A stretch of 31,393 bases of DNA from IMG/VR virus record IMGVR_UViG_3300045999_002100, positions 1 through 31,393 of that record; one strand, 5' to 3'. Origin of the DNA: a virus. The position numbers were made by a program, and so were the translations under genes. Positions 22,923-29,884 of this stretch are shown piece after piece (the stretch's first letter is position 1; each line of letters opens with the position of its first letter). The notes below the pieces were generated by a model. It made no database searches. It was not told the origin of the DNA and worked only from the letters and a program-made list of their open reading frames with translations.

Positions 22923-25286
22923 TTAAAAGTTTTCTTCATTATCTAATCCATCTTTATTTATCTGAAACCAACGCCCATCTACGCTATTGCCATCGGTATA
23001 GTTGGCATTAATAAATGTAGCATAAAGTTCAAGCCACTTCTTGAATTTCTTTTGACTTAAAAACTTCTTGTAATCTGGAAATTCATTTACAAAATCTTCA
23101 AAAATTTTGCCTTTATACAATCTTTGGTTGCATTTAATATTACCCTCATTTGTCCAATCGTAGAACTCGTGTGCGGTTTCTTTAATAAACTTTCTGGTAA
23201 GTAAATTTCCAAACTCGTTGTTGACTAATCCGTGCTGAAGATAGAATTGAGTGCAATTAATCATATAACTATCAAACCTCGCCCATTCATTTGCATCCCA
23301 TTCATCAAATAATAAATGATTAAAATAGTCAAGTGGAGTGTTGTTTGCATTAAAAAAACTACTCATTTCAACTTCAAATTTCCTTCGCTCAAATGACCCA
23401 CCTACGCCTCCAACGGTGTAATTGGTTGTAATTAATATTTTTGGACTCTTCTGGATGGGTAATTTTATGGCATCCTGACCTTTGTACTCCAGAGTTATAC
23501 CTTCTGTGATTAAACTAAATAAACTTTCAAAGTTAAAGTTCTTTTTTACGTCATCAAAAACAAGCACTTGACAATCTGAACTTACCGTCTGGTAAGGAAA
23601 AGACTTAGTAAATTCAAATGACTTACCGTCAATCATACTTACCTTTTTCATTTTAGATATAGCGTTCCAAAATACTCCCTTACCGCTACCACCATTTGGG
23701 TTCTCGCTTATTGTTTCATCATTAAATATTACTGCTCTATTATTAGCTGATGTCTTAAATGTATGCAAAAGGTATCCAATAACTGATTTAAAAGTGTTAT
23801 ATCTGGCTACATTTTTACCGCTAATTAGCCAAATAAATTCTCTAAATACGCTTTTGTGATGGTCTTTCTTAATATACTCTCTGTCAATTATTTGATTCTT
23901 CCAAACATAGCCATCTAAATTAAAATAGTCAATTTTAACTACTCCTTTTGCAGTTATTTTTAAAGCACAATTTGAATAATAAATAAAGCATTCTGTTGGA
24001 GTGTCTTCTTTTAAAATAATATCAGCAGAACGTAGGAAACTTAAGTAATTAGGGCTAAAAAATTGAGGATTACCTGCAATATAATCATAAGGCTTGACCC
24101 CAATATTGTCATTTGTAAGCAAGTAATCTAATACAAAATCTTTTATTCTCTTTTCGTTAGTTTCTTCTATAAAATTTTGCTCTTTTTTAATAAAAGTATA
24201 GGTACTTCCCTTTGATGGATAATACTTCATAAAGTTATTCTGCTCAAGCCACTTCTTGAATTTGAGAGGACTTAAACTAATTTTACCTGTCTTGCCGATA
24301 TTCCAAAACTCATCTGCTTCCATTGATTCCTTGACACGCTCAATAGTATCTAAATCGTGTTGTATAGAATCAGCCTCTAATGTAGCCTTAATATTTTCAG
24401 CAGTTTTGCCAGATAGTAACTGCTTCTGAATGTTTTTCCTTGTGTTATTATCTTCAAAAAACTTAGTATTAAATGTGTTTTTACCTCTTTTGTAGGCACT
24501 ATTAATTACATCTTGAATCTCACGCTCATTGAATCCTTTTTCTGCATATTTATGCAAAATACTAAGCGCAGTATGTTGGCTAATTCCAAAGTCATTGTAT
24601 GCGCTTGCTAATTTAAATAGGTTATTATTCCTATTTCCGCTGCCCATTGAATATCTGTTATTAAACCAAACTGCAAGTTTTTCAATTATCTGGCTTTCTG
24701 ATTTAAGAGGAACTACAACCTCATTATAATTCTTACCAATATTGAATATCTCTTCTTCTTCAATATTATCAAACTCTATTGCATCTGGGTTATAGTATAA
24801 ATCTGGGTCATAACTTTCGTAACATAGCCTACTTATATCACTCGTAGCCTCATCAAAATATATTGAGTTAATTTCAGTTCTAAAGGCATTAAAGTAACCT
24901 TTGAAGTTATCTTTATCTTTAGGTATTCTTATAATTGCTTTTAGCCCTAAACCAGATGGACTTACAAATACAGAAAAGACATAAGGCTTAGATATTAGTT
25001 CGGCTTTAGTTTCTTGTAATACCTCATCATTTGGAAATTTGTCAAAGTCAACCACCATAAGTCCAGATGGCTCAATCAATCCATTAATTGACCTATGTTT
25101 AAAAGTCCCATTAAAACAAACTCCAGGAAGTTGTTTCTTGTACTTTTCTTCTTTTGTTGCCCTAAACTGTTCAACAAGTTCTTTTGAGTTACCTTCAATA
25201 ATTCTTTGCAAGCATATCTCAACCATTCTGTTAAATGGATTCGATACATCCTTAGCATTTTTAAAAATAGATACGTAAATTGTCAT
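22923..25286 (-). CDS. Primase-helicase: VirE-N/BT4734-like primase domain plus SF3 helicase
   Basis: A 787-residue protein. Residues about 50-170 contain GLMVVDFDKF (75-84) and VSPSGLGLKAIIRI (109-121), typical of the BT4734-like/primase-polymerase N-terminus. About 252-270 (FNEREIQDVINSAYKRGKN) is a primase-C-terminal-like helix. The SF3 helicase holds NGGSGKG (531-537, Walker A), LVFDDV (575-580, Walker B) and LITTNY (618-623, sensor). It should synthesise primers and unwind DNA at the origin, and lies directly downstream of the iterons. No phage DNA polymerase gene was found, so host replisome parts must be used. Confidence 0.88.
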   Translation of the reverse strand: MTIYVSIFKNAKDVSNPFNRMVEICLQRIIEGNSKELVEQFRATKEEKYKKQLPGVCFNGTFKHRSINGLIEPSGLMVVDFDKFPNDEVLQETKAELISKPYVFSVFVSPSGLGLKAIIRIPKDKDNFKGYFNAFRTEINSIYFDEATSDISRLCYESYDPDLYYNPDAIEFDNIEEEEIFNIGKNYNEVVVPLKSESQIIEKLAVWFNNRYSMGSGNRNNNLFKLASAYNDFGISQHTALSILHKYAEKGFNEREIQDVINSAYKRGKNTFNTKFFEDNNTRKNIQKQLLSGKTAENIKATLEADSIQHDLDTIERVKESMEADEFWNIGKTGKISLSPLKFKKWLEQNNFMKYYPSKGSTYTFIKKEQNFIEETNEKRIKDFVLDYLLTNDNIGVKPYDYIAGNPQFFSPNYLSFLRSADIILKEDTPTECFIYYSNCALKITAKGVVKIDYFNLDGYVWKNQIIDREYIKKDHHKSVFREFIWLISGKNVARYNTFKSVIGYLLHTFKTSANNRAVIFNDETISENPNGGSGKGVFWNAISKMKKVSMIDGKSFEFTKSFPYQTVSSDCQVLVFDDVKKNFNFESLFSLITEGITLEYKGQDAIKLPIQKSPKILITTNYTVGGVGGSFERRKFEVEMSSFFNANNTPLDYFNHLLFDEWDANEWARFDSYMINCTQFYLQHGLVNNEFGNLLTRKFIKETAHEFYDWTNEGNIKCNQRLYKGKIFEDFVNEFPDYKKFLSQKKFKKWLELYATFINANYTDGNSVDGRWFQINKDGLDNEENF

Positions 25287-25342
25287 AATATTGGGTTTAG
25301 TTATGGGTTAAAAAAAGCAGGAAAGTACCCATATAACTTTTA

Positions 25343-25376
25343 TGTGTATGCCTACACAACCTGCATAGCAAAAATA
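25343..25376 (-). promoter_or_regulatory. Primase promoter -7 box and hairpin with iteron half-sites
   Basis: Minus-strand TATTTTTG (plus-strand CAAAAATA, 25369-25376) is an exact TAnnTTTG. About ten bases into the leader, TGTGTATGCCTACACA (25343-25358) forms a 6-bp stem and contains the core (TACACA/TGTGTA) of the iterons in inverted pairing. A protein that binds iterons could therefore also repress the primase operon, which is inference. Confidence 0.55.
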
Positions 25377-25423
25377 AATATAAATACAATTAAAAAATAA
25401 ATAGTCAATAACTTGTGAATAAA

Positions 25424-25671
25424 TGATACACATTGAGCCAAATAATACACTTGTGATACACATTTATGACACATTGAAAGTCTGCCAACCCCAGCAAAAT
25501 GGACATTCGATACAGATGATACACATTTTTGCCATTTCCAGACTTTTTTTGAAAAAACATTTGTATAAAATATATTTATAGGATTAAGGTGCATTTCAAT
25601 GTGTCAATGTGTATTATTTCCTTATTTTATTGAGGTTTTCAGTTATTCAATGTGTATTTCAATGTGTATTT
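25424..25671. other. Candidate replication origin: iterons around an AT-rich core
   Basis: The gap 25287-25671 holds no credible gene. Three exact TGATACACATT copies occur on the plus strand (25424-25434, 25454-25464, 25517-25527), with degenerate copies near 25443 and 25469. On the minus strand ATACACATT is present three times (25606-25614, 25649-25657, 25661-25669), with a partial copy at 25598-25604. The arrays face each other around an AT-rich core, TTTGTATAAAATATATTTAT at 25559-25578. TGATACACA differs from the DnaA box TTATNCACA at one base. The adjacent gene encodes a DnaA domain IV protein. Confidence 0.72.
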
Positions 25672-25812
25672 TTACTGTTTTAAACCTGTATTTTTCTCTT
25701 TAGAACGCATAATTGCCTCATAAGAGCAGTTATTTGAGCAAGTATTTTGATACTTAGACTTAGGTTCAAACGGCTTAGCGCATACTTTACAAGGTTTCTT
25801 CTTTTTCGGCAT
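25672..25812 (-). CDS. Tiny zinc-finger-like protein
   Basis: A 46-residue protein: MPKKKKPCKVCAKPFEPKSK, then YQNTCSNNCSYEAIMRSKEK. Two Cys pairs (C8, C11 and C25, C29) form a CxxC..CxxxC pattern that can bind zinc, as in NinG-like or related phage proteins. Its first 26 bases overlap the end of the DnaA-like gene, and it ends against the last iteron, so it is likely co-transcribed with the DnaA-like gene. The highly basic first residues suggest DNA contact. The gene falls below usual length cutoffs but its overlap supports it. Confidence 0.6.
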   Translation of the reverse strand: MPKKKKPCKVCAKPFEPKSKYQNTCSNNCSYEAIMRSKEKNTGLKQ

Positions 25813-26206
25813 CGGTTATTGTGTTAAGGTACTTGTCAAATCTTTCCGCTATCCCTAAAGTTTGCTTGTCTTTTATTTGAAGTCTATCGGCTATCTTATT
25901 TTTTGCATACAAAATAGTTGAATGGTCACGACTTCCAAAGTGCTTTGATATTTCTATTAGCGTCATAACTTCTTTTTGGTGTATAAGATAGATAATATAA
26001 TGCCTAACCATAACTATATCGTGCTTTCTGCAGGAACTTGCTAACTTTGCCTTAGTTAAACCAAACTCCATAAGAGCAATGTCGAAGAGTTCATTTACAT
26101 AGTCGGTGTCTACGGTTTCAGTTTTCCAGATTCTAAGTTCTTCTTTGAAGTTTATCGAATACTTAGCACTTAGCCATTCGATAAATGCTTTTTTTTGCGT
26201 TGTCAT
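25787..26206 (-). CDS. Free-standing DnaA domain IV protein (origin-binding candidate)
   Basis: A 139-residue protein. Residues about 58-108 (CRKHDIVMVRHYIIYLIHQK, then LIEISKHFGSRDHSTILYAK) carry the DnaA C-terminal signature: a basic loop, a helix, and GSRDHST (91-97), which matches the DnaA signature GxRDHSTV. The AAA+ and domain I parts of host DnaA are absent; the N-terminal 50 residues are not recognised. It should bind DnaA-box-like DNA, and nine such sites lie 120-780 bases downstream. It has no Walker motif, so opening of the origin must come from host DnaA or the phage helicase. Confidence 0.8.
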   Translation of the reverse strand: MTTQKKAFIEWLSAKYSINFKEELRIWKTETVDTDYVNELFDIALMEFGLTKAKLASSCRKHDIVMVRHYIIYLIHQKEVMTLIEISKHFGSRDHSTILYAKNKIADRLQIKDKQTLGIAERFDKYLNTITDAEKEETL

Positions 26207-26278
26207 TTTTTTTATTCGTTTATTTGTTGTTTTAAGGATGCTTTACGAAGTGAGTTGCGTCAAGCGAATTGTTAGCTG

Positions 26279-26440
26279 CTATTTTACCGACCATTCCGAA
26301 AGTTTAGACTTAACAACTAATTTTAGTTCATCAACTTTTGACAATGGGCAGCGAAAAGCAATAGTTTTAGTCGGTTCATTGTATTTAGGTTTAGCACCCG
26401 ACCCTTGCCGAGTGCCTCCCCTTGTTTCTTTTTTATACAT
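26279..26440 (-). CDS. Small basic DNA-binding-like protein
   Basis: A 53-residue protein from the ATG at 26440 to the TAG at 26279: MYKKETRGGTRQGSGAKPKY, then NEPTKTIAFRCPLSKVDELK. The start resembles RGGKRxGAGRKPKYxEPTKTI, the opening of a family of small ribbon-helix-helix-like proteins in Bacteroidota mobile elements. The strand TIAFRCPL and following helix fit that fold. The gene follows the zinc-finger protein without spacing. A regulatory role is inferred. Confidence 0.6.
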   Translation of the reverse strand: MYKKETRGGTRQGSGAKPKYNEPTKTIAFRCPLSKVDELKLVVKSKLSEWSVK

Positions 26441-27028
26441 TTAATCTATCTTTATAGCGTTATTAATAAATAACTTTAAAGCACCTCTATTAATTCCTGA
26501 ACCACCACAATCAAAACAAATACCATTTGCATAGTAACTAAAAGCAGGTATTATACCAACACCATTACATTTACCACAAGAACAATCGCCTTTTGCAGCA
26601 AATAACGTAGGAGCAAAAAAATCTTTATCTTCACGAATAATAGTTAATAATTGAGCAACACGAGTTTGAATTTCGCTTATTGAAATAGATGTATTATCAT
26701 AATACTCAGTATTGGTTGCATACTCCCAAGTATAATCCATATGCTGAATATGCTTAAATTTTGTGGTAAGACTTTTTTGCATATAATGACCATAGTATGT
26801 TTTGCCATACAAGGTAACTTTATAGGCAGTTGGTCTTTTTTTACCGTCTTTACACGTCATCCAAAAACCTCTACCATTTTCTTTGGCATTGTATGCTTCT
26901 GATGGGATTAATGTAAGGCTCATAATACCACTATCTATTAGTAGGTTCATATTTCTTACTGCTCTTTCTCTGTTAGTGTTGCTGTTTTTGTAACCTGCTT
27001 CGTTTAATAATTGGATGATAGTATTCAT
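26441..27028 (-). CDS. Protein with DnaJ-type zinc finger repeats
   Basis: A 195-residue protein. The C-terminal part holds two exact CxxCxGxG units, CGKCNGVG (151-158) and CFDCGGSG (171-178), as in the DnaJ cysteine-rich region, with 12 residues between. No J-domain HPD motif is seen. The N-terminal 110 residues (start MNTIIQLLNEAGYKNSNTNR) carry a helical opening and a beta-rich part and are not recognised. It has its own promoter candidate at 27052-27059. Zinc binding is likely. Whether it binds protein or nucleic acid cannot be told from the sequence. Confidence 0.65.
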   Translation of the reverse strand: MNTIIQLLNEAGYKNSNTNRERAVRNMNLLIDSGIMSLTLIPSEAYNAKENGRGFWMTCKDGKKRPTAYKVTLYGKTYYGHYMQKSLTTKFKHIQHMDYTWEYATNTEYYDNTSISISEIQTRVAQLLTIIREDKDFFAPTLFAAKGDCSCGKCNGVGIIPAFSYYANGICFDCGGSGINRGALKLFINNAIKID

Positions 27029-27051
27029 ATATTTTGTTTTTAATTACCCTA

Positions 27052-27059
27052 CAAATATA
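27052..27059 (-). promoter_or_regulatory. Promoter -7 box before the zinc-finger gene
   Basis: Minus-strand TATATTTG is an exact TAnnTTTG in the 27029-27148 gap, about 23 bases before the ATG at 27028. The -33 region shows TTTA 20 bases upstream rather than TTG. A TACCCTA half-site (plus strand 27045-27051) abuts the box, like half of the late operators. Confidence 0.6.
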
Positions 27060-27148
27060 CAACGCTTATTTTGAATCTGTAAACTTTTTCAAAGATATTT
27101 TAAAATTATTTTCTAAAGTGCTAATAATCAAAGAGAAAAAATACAAAA

Positions 27149-27424
27149 CTACCCTAAAACTACCTTCCAAACATTGACCGAATTAAACCACTTGCCGTTA
27201 AACTCTCGGCTTTCAAGATTTATTGATGCGGTTATTGAATCGCCTTGCTTAAGGTTTTGAAGGGTTTTAATTAACTCTTCCTTAGTTGCTGATAGTGCTA
27301 ACTTCTTTTGATAGTTGCCTTCGCTAAACTCGATAACAATAGTGAGTTTTTGCCAATCTTTGCCCGCTTTTGTGATTCCTTGTTCTAAAGGTAGAATTGC
27401 TACCAATGTTCCTTTAACATCCAT
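27149..27424 (-). CDS. DUF3127 OB-fold-like protein (candidate ssDNA-binding protein)
   Basis: A 91-residue protein: MDVKGTLVAILPLEQGITKA, then KDWQKLTIVIEFSEGNYQ and a final INLESREFNGKWFNSVNVWK. This is the DUF3127 pattern (GxxxxILPxxxGxxKxGxWxKQxxxxE, then SREWNGRWY.DVRAWK), an OB-fold family of Bacteroidota often placed in phage recombination/replication modules. It likely binds single-stranded DNA and supplies SSB-like support to the annealing protein and exonuclease. It overlaps the exonuclease stop by one base. Confidence 0.8.
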   Translation of the reverse strand: MDVKGTLVAILPLEQGITKAGKDWQKLTIVIEFSEGNYQKKLALSATKEELIKTLQNLKQGDSITASINLESREFNGKWFNSVNVWKVVLG

Positions 27425-28092
27425 TATAATATATTTTTTAATTTGTTCATTAATTCAGTTGCAATTTCTACTTTTTCGAGAATAGCGTTTATCCTCTCTT
27501 GGTTGCGTTCAATTTCAAGAAGGTGTATTTGTCTACTCTCAATCTTAAATCGTGGGTCGTAGCTTAAAAAAAAGCACTTATCACGCTCACATAAGTACAT
27601 ATTAGCTTGCATCTGGTCGTAATACTTTGGCAATTGGTCTTGGAAGTTAGCCTCGTTTACAAACGCCTTGTAGTATAGATGAGTGTCCGAGTTTGGACAT
27701 TTGATTTCTGCGATTGCATCGGGAAGAATAAGGTCTGGAGTTCCGCCTAATTTACCATCACTAAACAAAACCGTTCCACCTTCACTTGTGTAAATCACTT
27801 CATCACTTTGTGGGTCTAAATCTAAGACCTCGCACAATCTAAGTGCTGCGCTTGGTTCGTTATCTTTTCCGTGCTGCATCTCTGCACTATAAAACTGAAT
27901 TTTTGGAGAATCAAATTGTGCTGCTATCTTCTCCATTATGTAGGTTATAGCACCTTCGCTAAGTAGTTTTCCTGCCTCCTTAGCTTTTTTTGTTGGTTCA
28001 GCCATTAGACGGTTGACTTCGCTTGAAGTAAATAAGCCTGTTCGCCAATTTAGCCAATCTGTTTCTGTTTCGAATACGAATCTTGTTATCAT
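27424..28092 (-). CDS. YqaJ/lambda-type 5'-3' exonuclease
   Basis: A 222-residue protein. WLNWRTGLFTSSEVNRLM (13-30) is the opening motif, then HGKDNEPSA (74-82), GGTPDLIL (116-123, D120), AEIKCP (128-133, E129 and K131) and DQMQANMYL (159-167). D120, E129 and K131 form the PD-(D/E)xK metal site of lambda Exo/YqaJ. It resects duplex ends to leave 3' strands for annealing. It overlaps the Rad52-like gene by four bases, the classical exonuclease/annealing pair. Confidence 0.9.
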   Translation of the reverse strand: MITRFVFETETDWLNWRTGLFTSSEVNRLMAEPTKKAKEAGKLLSEGAITYIMEKIAAQFDSPKIQFYSAEMQHGKDNEPSAALRLCEVLDLDPQSDEVIYTSEGGTVLFSDGKLGGTPDLILPDAIAEIKCPNSDTHLYYKAFVNEANFQDQLPKYYDQMQANMYLCERDKCFFLSYDPRFKIESRQIHLLEIERNQERINAILEKVEIATELMNKLKNIL

Positions 28093-28637
28093 TGTAGTTT
28101 TTGTTTGTTGTTACCGAATTTTGATACTAAATTTCCGTCAGGTGCAAATCCCATAGTGTCTTTGCGGTTTAAATCCCTACCAAATAACTTACCTATTTTC
28201 TCACTTGCATCTTTTATAGCGTATGATTCTGCAATAGGTAAAGCCATCATAACTGCGCCTTTGTTTATTGCTGCTAAGTCTGCCGCACTTGCACCCGCTT
28301 TAGTTTGTAACTCTTGCGCTCCTAATCCGTCTTGAAACTCCCATTGACCGCTTGCAGGGTTGCAATAATGTAATCTAATGCAAACATAAACCGCATTAAA
28401 CATTACACCTTCTCTTAATACTTCTACTCTTGGGTTCTTAAATATCTTCTGCAATAAGGTTTCTACAATCCCAATGGGGATGTATTTTGAGTTACCAGCA
28501 TACTTGTTTTCTTTAACCCAATCTTTCTTAGGTTCTTGGTTCATAAGCCAATTAAACGAATCCTGTTTAAAGGCTTTTTCGGCTGCATCTACTTCGTAAA
28601 GTTCTGCAATCGTTGGTAGTGTTATTTTTTCTGTCAT
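28089..28637 (-). CDS. Single-strand annealing protein, Rad52-like
   Basis: A 182-residue protein. The body (NSKYIPIGIVETLLQKIFKN, about 49-68; RLHYCNPASGQWEFQDGLGA, about 88-107; AIKDASEKIGKLFGRDLNRK, about 140-159) matches the fold plan of Rad52-type phage annealing proteins, in which a DGxGA element is followed by an AxxxAxKNAxKxLGxxFGxxLNR helix. It promotes annealing of complementary strands made by the exonuclease. The pairing with YqaJ and DUF3127 supports the assignment more than any single motif. Confidence 0.72.
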   Translation of the reverse strand: MTEKITLPTIAELYEVDAAEKAFKQDSFNWLMNQEPKKDWVKENKYAGNSKYIPIGIVETLLQKIFKNPRVEVLREGVMFNAVYVCIRLHYCNPASGQWEFQDGLGAQELQTKAGASAADLAAINKGAVMMALPIAESYAIKDASEKIGKLFGRDLNRKDTMGFAPDGNLVSKFGNNKQKLQ

Positions 28638-28876
28638 AATTGATAATCTTCGTTGTTGTTAAGTTGGTCGGGTTCGGTCAAACCGATAGCCCCAAGTGAG
28701 TAGGTAGCGTTAATTCGTTTAAGCCTTACAATCTCTCTGTCGGTCATCTTAATTTGCTCCTCTAATGCTGCGATTAAAGCAAGGTTGTCAAGGCGTTCTT
28801 TAATGAACTCCTTTGAGTAGGAATTGTCCGCAAATAATTCGGATAGTTCTGCGATTAGTTTGTCAGTTTGTAACAT
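28634..28876 (-). CDS. Small helical early protein
   Basis: An 80-residue protein. The longer open frame to 28936 lies over the preceding gene, and the ATG at 28876 gives MLQTDKLIAELSELFADNSY directly after that gene ends. Two amphipathic helices (about 1-40 with EERLDNLALIAALEEQ-like character, 45-60) could form a coiled coil. It overlaps the annealing gene by four bases. No function is recognised. Confidence 0.65.
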   Translation of the reverse strand: MLQTDKLIAELSELFADNSYSKEFIKERLDNLALIAALEEQIKMTDREIVRLKRINATYSLGAIGLTEPDQLNNNEDYQL

Positions 28877-28877
28877 A

Positions 28878-29102
28878 TTAAAATTTATTAAGTTTTTCGT
28901 AATAATCTCTCGGTTGCGGTTCTGGCTTTGGTTCAAAAGTCTTTTGTTCGTCTAAAAACATTTGCCAAAATCTATTGGCTTGCTCATCACAATTTGCAAG
29001 TCTTAAACGCTCGATAAAGTGAGCCACGTCATTTAGTGAGTTGGCTGATTCGTATTTTGCCAAAGCCCATTCTTCTACTATTGCTTCTAAATGTTCGTTC
29101 AT
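28878..29102 (-). CDS. Small acidic early protein
   Basis: A 74-residue protein, MNEHLEAIVEEWALAKYESA at the start and a proline-rich PKPEPQPRDYY near the end. It is helical for about 55 residues with no catalytic motif. It lies between two other small early genes in a tight operon behind the 29773-29802 promoter. Function is unknown; small host-takeover or regulatory roles are typical of such early genes. Confidence 0.65.
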   Translation of the reverse strand: MNEHLEAIVEEWALAKYESANSLNDVAHFIERLRLANCDEQANRFWQMFLDEQKTFEPKPEPQPRDYYEKLNKF

Positions 29103-29106
29103 AGTT

Positions 29107-29316
29107 TTAGTTGTTTAAGGCGATTGAGTAGCGTTTGTTAAGTTCCTTAGTAGTAGCTTGAATAAGTCGGTTACATTGCCAAACTTTACTTATGTTCTTG
29201 TCATCCATAGCAATCTGTCTAAGGCGTTGTAGCTTTTCAAATCTTGCAATCAATTGCTCGGTTGACCTTTGCTCGGCAATATGCTCGGCAAATAGTAAGT
29301 TAAGTAATCTTCTCAT
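29107..29316 (-). CDS. Small early protein, helical
   Basis: A 69-residue basic helical protein (MRRLLNLLFAEHIAEQRSTE, ending NKRYSIALNN). Its ATG overlaps the TGA of the ribbon-helix-helix gene by four bases (ATGA at 29313-29316). No family is recognised. The heptad-like Leu/Gln pattern over residues 20-50 suggests a coiled coil. Confidence 0.65.
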   Translation of the reverse strand: MRRLLNLLFAEHIAEQRSTEQLIARFEKLQRLRQIAMDDKNISKVWQCNRLIQATTKELNKRYSIALNN

Positions 29317-29486
29317 TTCTTTGCCTCCTTTGCTAACTTTTCTTTGATTGCTTGATTGACAAAGTCGCTGATTGATGTGTAAGTTACTTTGTTTTTGACT
29401 CTTGCATTAGCTAAGAGTAGTTGAATTTCTGCGCCCAAATTGGTATCTACCATAAATGTCTGCGCTTTTGTTTTGTGAATTGTCAT
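29313..29486 (-). CDS. Ribbon-helix-helix (CopG/Arc-like) early regulator
   Basis: A 57-residue protein from the ATG at 29486 to the TGA at 29313: MTIHKTKAQTFMVDTNLGAE, then IQLLLANARVKNKVTYTSIS and DFVNQAIKEKLAKEAKK. A basic N-terminal strand, a helix, then a TxSISDFVNQAIKEKL helix is the RHH fold plan. It is the second gene behind the early promoter and is preceded by a stable hairpin. Regulation of the early operon is inferred. It ends coupled with the next gene (ATGA). Confidence 0.72.
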   Translation of the reverse strand: MTIHKTKAQTFMVDTNLGAEIQLLLANARVKNKVTYTSISDFVNQAIKEKLAKEAKK

Positions 29487-29502
29487 TGTTATTTGATTTA
29501 GT

Positions 29503-29518
29503 GGGGGATTGCTCCCCC
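29503..29518 (-). ncRNA. GC-rich hairpin with GCAA tetraloop in the early leader
   Basis: On the minus strand GGGGGA-GCAA-TCCCCC forms a 6-bp stem with a GNRA-type tetraloop, in otherwise AT-rich DNA, 17 bases upstream of the ribbon-helix-helix start codon and 8 bases after the preceding gene. There is no U-run after it. It may act as RNA stabiliser, processing site, attenuator or protein-binding site. Confidence 0.55.
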
Positions 29519-29525
29519 TTGTTAT

Positions 29526-29747
29526 TTAGTTTTGATAAACGTGAATAGTGCTGTATGAATAAGGTAAGGTAAAGTGCTTGCTATTATCATTAAAATTCCT
29601 GTCAAATATTACTCCTAAATGATTACCTGCCATTTTAAAATACTTTTGCTTTACAGCCTCAATTGGTGCATTTTCTAAGACTACCTCTTTAGTGATATTA
29701 TTACCATAAGATGATACTGATACCATTCTGTAAGTTGAATTTTCCAT
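29526..29747 (-). CDS. Small early protein
   Basis: A 73-residue protein (MENSTYRMVSVSSYGNNITK, ending YSYSTIHVYQN) rich in Ser, Asn and aromatic residues, with a mixed helix/strand pattern. It is the first gene behind the promoter at 29773-29802. Nothing in the sequence gives its function. First early genes of phages often act on the host, but this is inference. Confidence 0.65.
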   Translation of the reverse strand: MENSTYRMVSVSSYGNNITKEVVLENAPIEAVKQKYFKMAGNHLGVIFDRNFNDNSKHFTLPYSYSTIHVYQN

Positions 29748-29772
29748 ATTGTTTTTGTTCTTAATTGTAGGA

Positions 29773-29802
29773 CAAAAATAATTGTTTATTTATTATTTAC
29801 AA
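29773..29802 (-). promoter_or_regulatory. Strong early promoter, TTG-N19-TATTTTTG
   Basis: Minus-strand TTG (plus CAA, 29800-29802), a 19-base spacer and TATTTTTG (plus CAAAAATA, 29773-29780) match the Bacteroidota consensus TTG..TAnnTTTG. It is 25 bases upstream of the ATG at 29747, in the 29748-29884 gap. This is the best promoter match in the window and would drive the early operon. Confidence 0.7.
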
Positions 29803-29850
29803 TAGCACTAATAAATATTAATAGAAATATTGCACAAGTTTATCCTAACT

Positions 29851-29865
29851 GCTTGATTTTCAAGC
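29851..29865 (-). terminator. Hairpin after the spanin gene
   Basis: GCTTGA (29851-29856) pairs with TCAAGC (29860-29865) across a 3-base loop, 20 bases after the spanin stop in the leftward direction. No clean U-run follows, so it might end the lysis transcript weakly or be a protein-binding dyad. Confidence 0.35.
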
Positions 29866-29884
29866 CGCCTAATTTTAGTAAATT

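Noticed and set aside
25352-25594. 80-codon minus-strand open frame over the intergenic region
   Set aside because: Its codons are mostly iteron sequence and AT-rich core (repeated Cys-Val-Ser from the repeats), and it has no protein-like pattern.
25424-25671. CRISPR-like repeat array
   Set aside because: The repeats are 9-11 bases, irregularly spaced and present in both orientations, which fits iterons rather than CRISPR.
26106-26444. 112-codon plus-strand frame opposite the DnaA-like gene and the small basic gene
   Set aside because: Antisense of two better supported genes, with no promoter or family match.
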